In this document: one piece after another, positions 1 to 12,353 of the stretch
Numbering within the stretch: position 1 is the stretch's first letter
How the letters are laid out: each line of letters starts with the position of its first letter
The notes under the pieces: model-generated
What the model was told of the DNA's origin: nothing
Seen by the model: only the letters and a program-made list of their open reading frames with translations
Databases searched by the model: none
Source of the DNA: Dipteris shenzhenensis
Lineage: Eukaryota > Polypodiophyta > Polypodiopsida > Gleicheniales
DNA length: 64,000 bases
NCBI GenBank assembly: GCA_047967505.1
Contig: CM106540.1
Direction: 5' to 3' (one strand)
Position numbers and translations under genes: made by a program

Positions 1-697
1 AACACCCAAAACACTCGGAAGAGAAGAGGGAGCTTGTATTCAAACTTGTGCAAACAACAATGAAGACTAAAGTCAACACTTTGGCCTTTTATACATGTCA
101 CCTTTTGAAGGGAGGGACAACCCTTTTCCTTTTAGCACTCTCTCTCTCTTTACAATAAAAGGCCCTTGGGCCCATAGGGTGCCAAGGCATATTGCTATTC
201 TTTCCATCTCTCCCTACTAGCAAAAATAGCACCTGTGTTAACCATATAAGAGCGCTTGGGACAAACCCGGCATTAGTAGGTATTCCCTAATCGGCTCCCA
301 AATAGCGCTTGTGTTAGCCTCGCGCCTCCAAGGCTTAGGCTATTTAGGGCTTAAACTCCCTGAGTGCCCTTAAGCCTTAAGCCATTTATGGTTCGAACCC
401 CATGTACGAGGCTCAAAACTTGGAGTGGCAAGGCTTAACTCCCACAAGACACTTAACCGCAGCTTGCAGCTGGAACATACAACCTGGCAACTAGAACCTA
501 TAACTTGGCAGCTGGAACATACAATCTATGCACGTTGCCTGCAATCTTTTGCCTTGGGGTATTTGGGGCTTAAACTCCTTGAGCTTGTCCTGTATTCCTT
601 CCATAGCTATAACCGTTGAAGTAAATCATGAAGCCTAATCACCTCTAATCACACTGATTACCCCGCATTCAATGACTGTACTTTGTGGATGTTAACA
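1..697 (-). repeat. Partial LTR-like sequence, minus orientation
   Basis: Read on the minus strand, this stretch begins with TGTTAAC directly after a purine tract (698-710), which is where a 3' LTR starts. A minus-strand TATAAAAGG lies at 85-93 and would suit an LTR promoter. The other end lies outside the window, so the LTR would exceed 697 bp. It contains short internal repeats: a roughly 20-bp unit around GCAGCTGGAACATACAA between 459 and 530, and two versions of a 'GGGCTTAAACTCC..GAG' segment near 345 and 565. The matching LTR was not found, so the call is an inference from termini only. Confidence 0.4.
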
Positions 698-710
698 TTT
701 CCCCCTTCTT
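698..710 (-). promoter_or_regulatory. Polypurine tract of minus-strand LTR element
   Basis: On the minus strand this reads AAGAAGGGGGAAA, followed at once by TGTTAAC. A purine run directly before a TG-starting repeat is the usual priming site for plus-strand DNA of an LTR retrotransposon. It supports a minus-strand element whose internal region lies to the right. Confidence 0.45.
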
Positions 711-2700
711 ATTGTTGCTATTCTGCCAGTGGGTCAACCGCGTTGGAGGAGGTGTGTGGTGAGGACTATCTATAGGACTGCATAGCGGTCCAGTTGTCGT
801 GGGGTGAGCCAAGCGAGGTACGAGCTATACTTCCAAAAATGGGTGGTGTGCATATCCTTGTACATGCAAATGTGGTGTCCGTGGATGCAGAGGTAGAGGC
901 AGAGGTCCTGAAATTATGTAGGACCGATGTCAGGATTAAAGACAATTTGTTGTGTTATAGGAGATTGTCGATGGGGCGATTGTGGGCAGGGAGATCATAG
1001 AGGAGTAAGAGGAGGAGGCAATTGAAGTGGACCGCTGCTACGATGGTGGGATCAGGTACCGAGCCATACGTGTCGTTGAATGACTAGAGGTAGAAGCAAA
1101 ATCCCTCCTGGGTCATCTCTTTGGAGAAGTTGTACTTTGGGAAGTTGTATAACATATTGGGATCCTTTTGCTGGAGCTCTCTGAATTCTACCCAAGTCCA
1201 TCGCCATTCCATTGGCATATACAGGGGGGGATTTGGTGATTGACGTGGGCACTACTGTAGTATAGCCAAAATTTCTCTAGCTTTAAGAAGGGAAGGCACC
1301 AGCATGGCTATAGACCCCGGCATCTACAGCGATTGCTGGGATTGGAGCATCGGGGGCAAGATTGTATCCTCCTCTTGTGCACTTTGGATGCACGAGTCGC
1401 CAGTCGTTGAAGGACTGGGTGATGAATTGTGTGAGGGGACGCACCTCTAAGATTTTGTAGAGATGGAGGTGGGAGCCCTCGAGTTGGCACTTCCAATGGT
1501 GCATAAGTGCACTGTTCGACAGCTATTGAAATGATTGCAAGTTGGGGCACCACTAGACATTCTTTGGTGGGGAGGAAGGAGGAGCAGACGAAGCGTCATC
1601 ATCTGCAATGGGCATGGGCTCTAGCTCTGTTGTGCTTGTCGACATTGTCTCTTAGGCCGCCTGTACAAAATTGGCTACTTTGAGTAGTGTGTTGAAGGCA
1701 TCATCAGGAAGGTCGATTGGAGCGGTAGAGGAGATGGATGGGGAGGTTCCGTGCTGTGCAGCGTTGGTGTTAGGGCATTGGAAGAATACTCGGGCAGTAT
1801 TGTCCGAGGGACGAGAGGTTGGGTGGCTTGCTGGGTGGGATCTAGAGGAGGTGGTGGTGGTGGAATTTTGGTAGGTGGGGCGGTAGAATTGAAGATGGCG
1901 ATGGCTTCTTAGCCTTCTTTCTCGGTGAATTCTTCAGGATATGCTACATAGATTGTTTCCAAATTGCTCACCAAGGACTCGACTGAGTCTTGGAGAGCTT
2001 GTAGCACCCGGTTAAAGAGGATTATTATGCCGAGGGGGTTGTAAGTAGTGGATTGGAATGTCGCAACATGCCCTTGAGATTGGATTGAGGAGGCTTGACC
2101 GTAGGTCTACATCCAATCAATGTCTGCTTGCAGACTTTCGGGGGTGCGACCTAGGGGCTGAGCTCCTCGGACTTTGCAATTTGCATCACTTCATCATCTA
2201 TTTGGTAATTAGTAGACTTTGTGATAATGTGGCACCAGGCTTGGAAATTTAGAAGGAGGTCTAACGGGCAGAGGAGAGAGAGACAAGTGGGTTGGAGATC
2301 TAAAGAAAAATATGACATGGCTAGGATGGGCTGGTAGTGGTCAAGGTTACGAACGGAGAATTGTTTAGAGGGCATCAGGGGGGAGTGGAGCTATGAGGTC
2401 TAGGTGGAAGATGGGGTTTCGTGCGCAGAGTGTGCCGAAGTGCATTTGTAGTGTTTCGGGAATGGTGCGTGGTGCGAGTGTGTAAGTGGTGAACTGTGTA
2501 GAGATCTTCCTATACATCCTAAACTCTTGTTGCACCCAGTCTTCTGATTAGCTGGGGGCAGAACCCTTCGATAGTGTTGGGTTGGCTACCTTCCTATCAA
2601 TAGAGGTAAAAATGTTGATCGCCTCCTTATTGAGAGCAAATCCCATCCTGTGGTGCGATCTATCCAATTGGAAGAATAGACTGCTCTTGCCGCCACGCCT
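711..2700 (-). pseudogene. Decayed minus-strand internal region of an LTR element, unrecognised
   Basis: No long open frame remains. The minus strand reads as broken protein-like stretches, the clearest at about 1052-1252 (ends in a motif with DDPGGILLLP) and 2380-2640 (KEAINIFTSIDRKVANPTL, then further open codons). I do not recognise the family. Position next to the minus-strand polypurine tract suggests it is internal sequence of that element. The right boundary with the plus-strand gypsy relic is placed near 2700 only because the coding direction changes there. Confidence 0.3.
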
Positions 2701-2756
2701 TGCCAGCCCTAAACCCAACTAATCATCATCAAAAAAGGGGCATAACCTACCCAAGG

Positions 2757-3130
2757 TTCCCATCAACAAGCTAGGCCAGTACTTTGAGGGTGATGACACG
2801 AATGCATCTATCCCCGTAATCTATCAACACCAAAAGGTTGATGCTGTCCTAGATGGGGGAGCGGGAGTGAGTGTCTGTATCAAGGAATGCTGGAAATAGG
2901 GAAAGCCTGCGCTCGAGCAAACCCATTTAGTAGTAAAGTTAGCCGATGGCAGAACTGCCAAGCCCTTGGGAGTGCTTACTAGCATAAACATAAAGGTATT
3001 CAGATTCACATAGCCCGTTAGGTTCATAGTCATGGACTTCACTTGGCAACTAGGATATGAAGCTATCCTAGGCAGACCCTTCTTACAAATTTACAGGCTC
3101 GTGCATGACCGGCGTACTGTGATAACATCT
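2757..3130 (+). pseudogene. Retropepsin-like protease segment of gypsy relic
   Basis: The frame reads VDAVLDGGAGVSVCIKE, where DGG stands in the place of the DTG/DSG catalytic triad of aspartic proteases, and later YEAILGRPFL, matching the ILGxxW/F flap-side motif of plant retropepsins. In-frame stops occur within it. DGG is seen in several decayed plant gypsy proteins, so the loss of Ser/Thr may have come early or late. Family assignment is from motif order. Confidence 0.6.
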
Positions 3131-3860
3131 ACTTGCAACATGAGAAGCAAATCATGTGAGTGGACTTGCACACATACAACGCTCATCCATTGTCAGGACA
3201 CCCTTTCGCCACCGCAAAATCTGACACCACTACCTAAACCACCTCCGTGAAGCTATTCCAACCCTGTGATAGGAAAGAGGATGAAAAGGAGTCTGATGAA
3301 TTCTAGTATGCACCTCTTCTCGAGCTGGAATTCTGTCAAAACTGGAAGCACATCTTAGCCAATATAGATGTCCCAGAGAGAATAGGGTTCTAGATCACCA
3401 CCGAGGGTCTAACCCCGATGGTTCCCCTAAGAATGTTTAACATGCTCAAAGCTCGAAAGGTAAGCAAGGGAATCATAAGGGTAAAATCCAATCTCCACTG
3501 GTTATCATATGTAGGTGCCATGACTGCTCACCACCATGAGTTCTCCTCCAATTGGGGAGCCAAGGTTAGTAGGATAACCTCCCCCGTCGGCTCTATAAGC
3601 ACAATGGAAGAAACCCCTTTAGGTCCGAAGCTCCCTGTATCCAAAAGTCGGCTAAGGCCAAAAGGACCACTGCTTCGGCAGAAATAAAGGAGAAGGCTGA
3701 AGAAAAAGAGGACCTACGGTAGGTACCAGCCCATTACAAGGCCTACAGAATTGAGGATCGCAAGATCTTATACCAACTGGCCAAAAGGTCTCAGGAAGAC
3801 GGGTGCTCCCAAGGGTACAACGGGCTCAAGGAGGTAAACCTAGCCCCATAAGGGCAAGAC
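3131..3860 (+). pseudogene. Protease-RT linker of gypsy relic
   Basis: Open pieces (3032-3250 and 3418-3687) are proline- and charge-rich with no recognisable domain. In this element type the stretch between protease and RT is poorly conserved, so I treat it as linker sequence. Confidence 0.35.
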
Positions 3861-4639
3861 CCCCAACCCGTATTCATCACCGATGATCTCACCCCCAACA
3901 AGGAGAATGCTTTAATAGCTCTCCTACAAGAGTACAAAGACTGCATGGCCTGGAAGTACATCGACATGAAAGGGGTGCCTGCCGAAGTAGTGCAGCACAC
4001 AATCCTCATGCTAGATGATGCCAGGCTGGTACGTCAATGCCCTACCCCATGAATCCCAAATACGCACTCATAGTGAGGGAGGAAATCCAAAAACTCTTAG
4101 ATGCGGGATTCTTCTATGAGATTGAACATATGGACTGGGTATCACCCATCGTGATAGTCCTAAAGAAAAATGGAAAAATTAGAGTATGTGTGGATTTGGA
4201 AAAGGTAAATGCTGCCACTACCCTTGCCATTCATGGAACATGTCTAGAAAGGGTAGTCGAAAAGGAAGCCTATAACTTCCTAGACGGGTTTTTGGGTTAC
4301 AACCAAGTGTTTATCACCCCCCTAGACCAATATAAATGGCCTTTGCAACTGATAGGTGTGTATGCGGCTAGGGTGATGATATTCGGATTAACCAATGCCC
4401 CTACCACCTTCCAATGGATGATGATCACAATATTCAAAGAATATCTGAGAGACTTTGTGGAAGTCTTCTTGGATGACATCTATGTGAACTCAACGTGGGA
4501 TGACCACCTGAAGTACCTCAGGCTCATCCTCCAAAAGTGTCGCTTATACTACATATGCTTGAACCCTCTTAAGTGCCAATTATGGGTCAAACATGGTGTA
4601 ATTCTTGGCCACATAGTGTCCGGAATGGAATCTCTATGA
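3861..4639 (+). pseudogene. Ty3/gypsy reverse transcriptase segment
   Basis: The part from 3861 reads NPVFITDDLTPNKENALI and then, after a one-base frame change near 4035, continues in the open frame 4037-4639 (200 codons). Motifs in order are SPIVIVLKKNGKIRVCVD, FGLTNAPTTFQ and the catalytic FLDD at residues 144-147 of the 4037 frame (reading VFLDDIYV). Spacing fits a Ty3/gypsy RT palm. The frame ends at a stop at 4637-4639, so the thumb/connection is separated from it. Individually well preserved, but the gene is dead. Confidence 0.8.
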
Positions 4640-4845
4640 ACCACAATAAAATTAAACTCATCTTGGAGTCACCACCCCCCACCAATGCCAAGGAGTTTAA
4701 TGATTTACTGGCAACATGAGCTATTATAGGAGGTTTATATGCGAACATAGCTTGCCCATTATACAAATTGCTAGTATCCTTTAAGTGGATTAAGGAATGC
4801 TAGAAGTCCTTCAAAACCCTCAAATTAGCTCTAGCCACCGCACCG

Positions 4846-5369
4846 ATGTTGAGATCACCCAACTGGAATCTAATATTCCACGTCCATATTGATGCCTCCA
4901 ACTTTGCTATCGGGTGTGTGTTAGCCCAAACAGGGGAGCACAACCTGGACTACCCGATATACTTTGCGAGCCACCAACTAAACGAGGCTGAGGTTAACTA
5001 CACTACAACTGAGAGGGAAGGTCTAGCCATGGCCTATGCAATCAAGAAGTTCAGGCACTACTTGTTGGCTAACAAGTTTGTCTTCTTCGTGGACCACTAA
5101 GCATTGTTATACTTGGTCTCAACAAGCCCTACATGACTGGATGCATCACCAGGTGGATGCTAATCCTTTTGGAGTTCAACTTCACAGTCATTGTATGTAA
5201 AGGGGAAACCCATGTCTTGGCTGACCACTTGTCAAGAATCCCAAATGGTGAAGCCCCAATGAGAGTCGAAGATGACCTCCTAGATGCTTCTCTCTTCTTC
5301 CTCGACATCATCCATGAATGGGCCATCGAGATCGGTCACTACCTGGCCAACGGCCTACCCCTTGGCTAG
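4846..5369 (+). pseudogene. Gypsy RNase H segment
   Basis: The frame 4846-5100 carries HIDASNFAIGCVLAQ, then YFASHQLNEAEVNY and TTEREGLAMAYAIKKFRHYL, and FFVDH, all typical of Ty3/gypsy RNase H: the DAS aspartate, the ERE glutamate and the TDH-like aspartate. A stop follows the last motif. The frame 5133-5369 continues with ADHLSRIPNGE, the usual end of the domain. Two frames are needed, so it is non-functional. Confidence 0.75.
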
Positions 5370-5424
5370 GCCCTTAAGAAGGATAGAGCCCACAAACTCA
5401 TTAAGGATGTAGTGCCATATTAGT

Positions 5425-6610
5425 TTGATAGCAGGCAAACTATACCACAAGGGCAAGGATGGCATCCTACGAAGATGTGTATGTGAGCATCAATACATCG
5501 ATGTGCTTGAGGAAGCCCACTCGGGAATCACAAGAGGTCATTTTGCCACTGATGTTACAGCATGTAAGGTGCTCCAAGCTGGCCTTTGGTGGCTCACTCT
5601 CTTCGAAGACACAGTCGAATTCATTAAACAATGTGACCCCTGCCAACGTATTAAAATCCCACACAAGGTGGACATGATGCCCTTGTCCAGAATCTTGACC
5701 GATCAACTCTTTGAGATATGGGGCATCAATTTTATTGGACCCATAAGCCTAGCAACTAAGGGAACCGGACCCGGTACATCATCCTAGCAACCGATTACTT
5801 CACCAAGTGGGTAGAAGGGAGAGCCAGTGTTAAGGTCGATGCGAGATCCACTACCAAATTCTTGTATGAACAAGTCATCACGCACTTTGGATGTCCCTTG
5901 GAGTTAGTCAACAAGACCGAGGAACTCATTTCCTCAATGAAACAATAGCAATCTTGACTAGTGAGTTTATGATCATACATAGGAATTCAACGCCATAATA
6001 CCCTAGGGCAAATGGCTTGGCTGAGAGCTCCAATAAAACTTGCTATAAGATCATCACCTGTACAGTAGAGGCCAGTCATACCAACTAGGAGCATAAGCTC
6101 ATGGCAGTGTTATGGGCCTGCAGAACATCCTACAAAGTGGCCACGCACTATACCCCCTTCAGCCTAGCCTTCGGGGTGGAGGCAGTGATGCCAATGAAGT
6201 ATGTAGTGCATAGCATCCACCTTACCGTTAAGGAAAGACTTACAAAGAATGTTTTAGCAGAACAGCTAGTTGACCTCGAAAGGTTAAAAGAGAGATAAGG
6301 TTGCGTGCAACCTACTGTCTCTGGGTAGAAAAGGCCGGATGCAAAAAGTGGTTCGATTGCAACCTCAAGAACAAGGACCTGGCAGAGGGGGATTTAGCAC
6401 TCATCTACAATGTCCACAATACCAAGTGCAAGGTCAAGTACTGAGGTATGGGTCCCTACCACGTGGTCAAGATCACTCCACAAGGGGTGTGCAAAATAGC
6501 CACCCTTGATGGGACAAAAATATATGACTACCTTAATGGGAGTAAATTAAAAAGATGCTATGGGCCACTCACACTCTCTACCCTTCAAGCCATCCACAGA
6601 GAAAAATAAC
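5425..6610 (+). pseudogene. Gypsy integrase segment
   Basis: The frame 5425-5787 holds an HHCC zinc site: HSGITRGH, then CDPC about 30 residues on. It goes on to IWGINFIGPIS, where the catalytic Asp of the usual DF(I/V)GP motif is replaced by Asn. A frameshift near 5780 leads to ATDYFTKWVEG. The frame 6101-6298 carries YTPFSLAFGVEAVMP, typical of the C-terminal half. From 6380 a stop-broken stretch reads GPYHVVKITPQGVCK, the GPY/F module found in gypsy integrases. Confidence 0.75.
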
Positions 6611-7031
6611 TCAAGGCTGAGATAGCTAGGATGAAATGCCAGGCCATCGAAGAAGCTAGAGCCCGTAACGCTAAGCTCAGACAATGTAAGAAAATGACAC
6701 TACTTAAGGCAATGACTGAATAGGTGGAGCTAATAGATGAGCTAACCGTAGAACTAGCTAGGTTGCTTGTTCAACTGTAGGTCCCGTGCATGCGCATTAG
6801 AGTACTTGTCGATCCAGAAGTGAACCACAACTTCATCTCCGGAGAGGTATGGGAAAAGCTATAGGTACCCCTAACTCTCACCATTGCTTCAGTAAGAGCT
6901 GTCAACAGCCAACTCATACAAACCTTGGATTTTGTGAATTTAAGTCTAACGGTTGTTTGCCAGGCAATAGAAATATGCTTTTATATTCTCCCCACAAAAG
7001 TAACTAACGAACAAATCATATTGGGAAGAAC
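6611..7031 (+). pseudogene. Second retropepsin-like segment downstream of integrase
   Basis: After a short charged stretch (EEARARNAKL) the plus strand reads VLVDPEVNHNFISGEVWE, followed about 60 residues later by EQIILGRT. This matches the layout of plant retropepsin-like domains (VDSGATHNFIS ... IILGRTW), with the active-site Ser/Gly changed to Pro-Glu. Two stops interrupt it. It may be the start of a second element joined here rather than part of the relic to its left. Confidence 0.45.
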
Positions 7032-9295
7032 CTAGTGCTACGGCATGAATTGTCAAATTGACTGGCGTGCCCGATCTACTTCACTCGCAAATGGTGGTAG
7101 AACGAGAGTAGTCCCATTGTGTGGACCAAGTCCTACTCCTTCAGGTCCACCCTCATCGCCCCACGACAACAAAGTTATACAAGAGGGTAGATCAGAAGCC
7201 CCATCCACCTCCAACCGCCTGACAAGAGTCCAATCCCAAAGGGAGAAGAAGGCGGTTACTCTATGATCAAACCTGATAATGCCATCTACACTACGGTAGG
7301 TATGCATTGATGCATAAATGATATCATGCTGAAGAATGATTTGTTGACTAGTGTGGTGCAACGCAGCATAACTGAGTTGATGCTATGATGTCCTAAAGAT
7401 TAATCAGTTGTTGATGGAAACTATCTTCAAGGATGTGATATGCTTCATACCAGAGGTGAAAGCATCATTGATGGATGCTAGAATGGAGTCACCTGAGGAT
7501 CTGGATGCACTGTGGCATACATTCTACATGTTGCTAGAGAGCCTCATATTGAGGACTTACCTACTATAGATCTACAATATCACTATTGTACTTTTCGTGT
7601 GTATCTACATACTTTGATGTTGGTGTAGATGGGGCCAAATCCATGCATATATGTTGCTGAGGGCTTACCTATAAATGTGTATGATTAAAACATGAAGGCT
7701 GATCCACATTAGCATATGATGCATCTACTTCCATCCTCTCAAGAGCAATGAGGTGAGAATTGGAGTTATAAACTAGTATATAGCCTTTGGCAATACACGG
7801 TTGAAGTAGGTTCTCTTTCCACTCATGGATCTTATCTCAAGTCACGACCGATGCATTATCAATATGATGTGACTATTGGATAGCTCCATATTCCATACTA
7901 TTTGGTGCTTTGTGCTAGAGGCTTACTAGTGTATCATCAATAGTGTATACCCATGAGAACACTATTTGAGATCTATCAATGCGGTGCTTATGCTACATCT
8001 ATCACTAAAGGGATTATGCTTAACCTAACAATGTGAAACCTTAGTATTCCAACATGCACTTATGGATGTTGCACACAGTCCATACTTGATGCAAATTTTT
8101 GAATTGGTGGTTGGATGTAAGATTTGAGATCTATACCACCATTAGCATTTGGAAGCTCATATGCCTTAGGGACATCTTATGTATTTTTAGTTGTGTTTTG
8201 GTCTCGTAGGCTTTTATAAAGTTAGCTCCTCCTTAATGAGGCTATGACATATACTACATCCTTTGTTGATGGACGTTTAGCCATGCATACATCATATCAC
8301 CTTCAACTCATGATAGTTGAGCAAACAAGTTTGAAAGGCTTCCATGCATTGTTAGTTTTTAAGGCCTCTTTAGCAGAGCATAGTATCATACTTGCACCTT
8401 TGTGTCTTGTTTTGGGGATTATTTGAAACCCTTAAAAGTATTCCAGATAGGAATTTCTAAAGATCTCTTATCTCAAAAAATAGAGGAACACTAATGAACA
8501 AATCATGAACATCTTGCAGCAATACATTGATCTAACAATATTGTGAAAATAATAAGTATTGCATTAAACAACATCATTGAAATACAATTCCGACCACTAC
8601 AAAATCATAAGCATAAGAACGGTAAATACGTGAGCAAAAATCTCAGAGACAATAGTCACATTCATTCCATAGAATTCTCTCTCTCTTACAAAGCAAAATT
8701 ACATCTCTCTCATCACATATGCTCACACATCTCACATACATGGATATGAAGGGACACACCCAACAATTGATGTCCCTTGCTATCTGAAAGAAACCAAAAT
8801 GCCTATACAAAAATAAGAAAATATTGTATGAATATGTATATGCATATATTTGCATATCACTAGCACACCCACTGGCACACCTAGTGGATAGGAATTTGGA
8901 ACAAATTCCTAGACCTGAACCCACCCTAATGCTTAACTCAAAAAGTTCTAAGGGGATGTGAGTAAGCTCTCTTCATGAGGAAACATCTCCTCAATCAAGA
9001 TCATGCTAGAAAATAGAGAGAAGAGCTTGGTGCAATACCAAGATTTCAACTACCCCCAAACATAGCTACTTACAAGTTTCCCAAAAGAACTGCTAAAATT
9101 AGTGTTTATTCTTTATACTAGCTAAAGAGAAAAACCTAGGTGCAAAATAGAATTATGAAGTGATTGTGTTGAATACCACATTGGAGTTTTTTAATTGTTC
9201 AAGTCATCCGTGTTTAAACACAGTTTGGGTGTTGGAATAAAAAGGAGGTAAACTTACTAATCTTGTGGATTAGTGGCTTCAGTAATAATAAACTC
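7032..9295. other. No recognisable gene
   Basis: Only short shadow frames are present on both strands. The sequence is AT-rich, with scattered ATG/CATATG-like words and no LTR pair, tRNA or coding motif that I could recognise. The left part may be terminal sequence of the gypsy relic. Confidence 0.5.
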
Positions 9296-9299
9296 AACA

Positions 9300-9795
9300 A
9301 TAACATGTAGAACATCTTGAAGGTTTCATTGGGATCAATGGTAGAAGTAATTAGAACATTTTTTAAATTTCAAACAACTTGTTGTTCAACTGAAGTAACT
9401 AAAGTAGGTTGGTCAATGGGAATTTCCATACCACAATTCTCAACTAGATCAATGTCTTTCTCTATCACCTATTCTTTTTCCTCCAATACCTGACAAACTC
9501 CCCTAACAATTTCTTTTAGATCCGTATCAACAAATTGTTGCAAGTCAAAAAAATTTCCCACTTCTTCTTTAACATATATCTCCCATGCTGCTTGAACTAA
9601 GGCACAAGCAGAAACACTCTAATCCTCTTGATTAATAGTGTTTAGTATCTCTTGGGTTGTAGCTTCTGGTTCCTTCTGTGTAGCAATTTCAAGTGGCTTT
9701 CAAAGCACAGCTTTTGCTTCCTTTCTAATAATAGTTTTTGGTTCTATTTGAGTCCCAATTTCTAGTGTACTAATCACTTCTTGCTCCTTAGACAT
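9300..9795 (-). pseudogene. Unknown decayed minus-strand gene, downstream part
   Basis: Read on the minus strand from 9795, the frame gives MMSKEQEVISTLEIGTQIEP and goes on as a highly charged Glu/Lys/Gln-rich protein with only a few stops down to about 9300 (for example WEIYVKEEVGNFFDLQQF). The copia element at 9801 cuts this reading off from its other half at 15670-17010. I do not recognise the family. The composition suggests a coiled-coil or disordered protein, or an element-borne ORF. Confidence 0.35.
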
Positions 9796-9800
9796 CATGG
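9796..9800. repeat. Target-site duplication CATGG (left)
   Basis: CATGG directly precedes the 5' LTR and recurs at 15665-15669 directly after the 3' LTR. A perfect 5-bp duplication is the expected footprint of copia integrase. Confidence 0.95.
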
Positions 9801-9971
9801 TGTGGGGGTTAAAGGTCACTGTGTCTTTACCCCGGTTATGTACAATACTCAAACACATATATAAATGAATGAAAAAGAAGATTAGGGTGGTTCTGCACCC
9901 ACCAAAACTTGTGTGGCTCTCTATTTATCTCTCTCCCTCTTTCATTCTTGCTTCTGTTGAGAGCACTCTCA
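9801..9971 (+). repeat. 5' LTR of copia element
   Basis: Starts TGTGGGGGTT and ends ACTCTCA. The partner is 15494-15664, of equal length. Differences from it cluster near the start (two changes around position 24) and in the last 45 bp (six changes). Confidence 0.95.
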
Positions 9972-9973
9972 AC

Positions 9974-9985
9974 TGGTATCAGAGC
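9974..9985 (+). promoter_or_regulatory. Primer binding site, initiator tRNA-Met
   Basis: TGGTATCAGAGC lies two bases after the 5' LTR. It is the complement of the 3' end of plant initiator tRNA-Met, the standard primer of copia elements. Confidence 0.95.
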
Positions 9986-11409
9986 CCGAGTGATCTAGCT
10001 AAGCGTGTGTGAATGCTTGAAGCTCCGCAGCTCTGTGGGAGGAAGGAGAAGCTCTGTGGGAAGCTTTGTGGGTGACTTTACTTGCATCCAAGTGTGCAGA
10101 GACCTTGGAGGAGCCTTTGGAAAAGTAACTTTGGTTTTGCGAAGTGGTTTTGAGAGCCTGTTAAGTGTTTTCAAAGAAAAAGTCGTTTTTTGAGCTTTTC
10201 CCTGTTCTGTTCGATGACAGAGACTCCGTATTGACTTGTAGAGGCAACTATTGCTTGCTTTTAGTGTCCACTTCACTTCATGAGCTTGGAAACACCTTCA
10301 TTCTTGAATCTAGGATCATTTCATTGGATTTCTAACTCATTGTGTCAGTTTTTGTGTTTTTTTGCCCGGGTGTTGGAACTCAAGTTTGGAGCAACCATTT
10401 GTAGATCTGTCAGTTTTGGTGGACTCAAGAGTCCTAAAACTTCTATGTTGCTCATCATTCGCACTCCGGTGGAGTTTACAAATAGCTCTATTTCCAAAAA
10501 CGTTTTTCAGTCCATGTGTTGGACCCAGTGATTGAGACCACGGTTTTCAAAACCGTCTATCCCATTGCATTCTGGATGCCCAAAAACCCCTACCTGTTAG
10601 TTCTTATGTGATTTGGTGGAGGATTTTATGAGTTATAGATCTCTGTGTATTCGATTTCGTCTCTCTTTTATGCATTTTTCATTCTAAGGTTTTGAAACCT
10701 TAGATTTATGCCACATGGCAGTGGATAAGTGTTGACTCCCATTTCTCACTCATCAGTTGGGATTTTGGAGTTCCAACAGAGGAGAGATATTTGCAGGTTT
10801 TCTTGCTGAGTCTGATTATGCAATGGCGCCATATTTTGAGGCATCTCACGTTCTATTTTTAGTAGCGGTCTTTTCCGTGGGACCATGATTTCTTGAGCAT
10901 ACCTTATGTAGATCACTCTAGTTGTAGTTTGAGCCATGTGTGCTCATTCGTGGTGTGCATTGGGCTGTAGTGGATGATTTATAGGCCATTTGGATGCATT
11001 GCAATCCTTATTGGATCCGCTGATAGGCCCAGATTGCCTTGTGGGATGCTATTTTTATGGACGCTTTGCACATGGATGCTATTTTATGCTGAGGGATAGC
11101 TTTGACACATTGCAGGTGATGCACTGATAGTGCTATGCTCTCTTGGATGAGATTATTAATGCATATGCCAGTGGACGGTGTTTATGCTTGAGTCATTTGG
11201 CACTTATTGGCATTTTGGATTGCCATTGTAGTTGGCATTTTCTTTTGGGCCAGATTTGCTCATATCGATGCATAGTATATGCACATGAGCCAGATGCTTT
11301 GAGACATGAGTTTCACTCTATTGTGGCATACACATTTGGGTGCACCTGGTATTTGGTGTGATTCTCTCTTGTAGGCACTAGCATTTGGGATTTTTGCTTC
11401 ATTTGCACC
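9986..11409 (+). other. Long untranslated leader of copia element
   Basis: About 1.4 kb separates the primer site from the first gag codon. Frames here are short and carry no domain. The length is long for a copia leader. It may hold the packaging region, or an inserted sequence, but no terminal repeats marking an insertion were seen. Confidence 0.6.
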
Positions 11410-12353
11410 ATGGCATCCTCTTCCATGTCTGAAAAGGAGTTTTTAAGCATTAAAAAGTTTGATGGGACAAACTTTTCTTTGTGGAAAGAACAAATAAGGG
11501 ATGTGCTTATTCAAAGGAAGCAGATTAAACCCTTAGCAGGGATTGAAGCTAAGCCTGCAAATATGTTTGAGGATGATTGGAATGAGTTGGATGCATTAGC
11601 AAAATCTACTATTAGACTTCATCTTGCAGAGTCAGTTTATTTTATAGTAGTAAATGAGAAGACCAGAAGATTTATGGAAGAAACTGTGTGCCACTTATGA
11701 AAAGGAAACTGCCTCTAATAAAGTTTACCTCATGAAGAGGTTGTTTGAGGTGCAGATGAAGGAAGGGGTCTCCATTGCTTCACTTGTATGAATTCAATAT
11801 TATTTTCAGCTAGCTTCAGGCTCAGAAGATGAATTTTGTTGCAGAGACTAAGGCAATATTTCTCTTATGTTCATTGCCATCCTCATGGGATACCTTCCAT
11901 ACAGCTGTCAGTAACTCTGCACCTGGTGGAGTACTGAAATTTGATGATGTTGTGGGCATCTTGTTGGCCGAGGAGATTAAACGAAAGTCTATGGACGGCA
12001 AAAAGTAGGATGCAACCTTAAATGTGCAAAGGGGCAGATCACAATTCAGGGGGAAGTCCCAAGAAAGAGGGAAGTCTCGTAGCAAATCCAGGGCAGAGAA
12101 CATTGAGTGTTACCACTGTGGCAAGAAGGGCCATATGAAAAAGGATTGCTACAAGCTGAAAAGAGAGCAAAGGGATAAGAAAAAGAATGCAAATTGGGGT
12201 GCAAATCAAAAGGAAGAGAGTCCAAGGGAGGACAAAGGAAAAGTGAAGATCGAGGAGATCAATGTAGTCACACATGATAGTGACAATGACATTCTCTTCA
12301 TGTCTACTTTATCTATAGAGTTGCTTACCACTTCAGATGATGCATATTCCTAG
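11410..12353 (+). pseudogene. Copia gag, frameshifted
   Basis: The reading begins MASSSMSEKEFLSIKKFDG, followed by TNFSLWKEQIRDVLIQRKQI, a typical copia gag start. A frameshift near 11690 and several stops follow. The frame 12024-12353 carries the CCHC zinc knuckle CYHCGKKGHMKKDC flanked by Arg/Lys/Ser-rich sequence. The protein would form the nucleocapsid shell and bind the element RNA, but no intact version can be made from this copy. Confidence 0.85.

Larger units (their letters stand above)
2720..6610 (+). mobile_element. Degenerate Ty3/gypsy pol relic
   Basis: Protease, reverse transcriptase, RNase H and integrase segments follow each other in the Ty3/gypsy order on the plus strand, broken by many stops and frameshifts. 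No gag zinc knuckle and no LTR pair was identified for it. It cannot encode a working polyprotein. The order with RT before integrase separates it from the copia elements elsewhere in the window. Confidence 0.8.

Noticed and set aside
7045-7361. Overlapping 73- and 102-codon frames
   Set aside because: They lie on opposite strands without motifs, and neither continues the gypsy reading.
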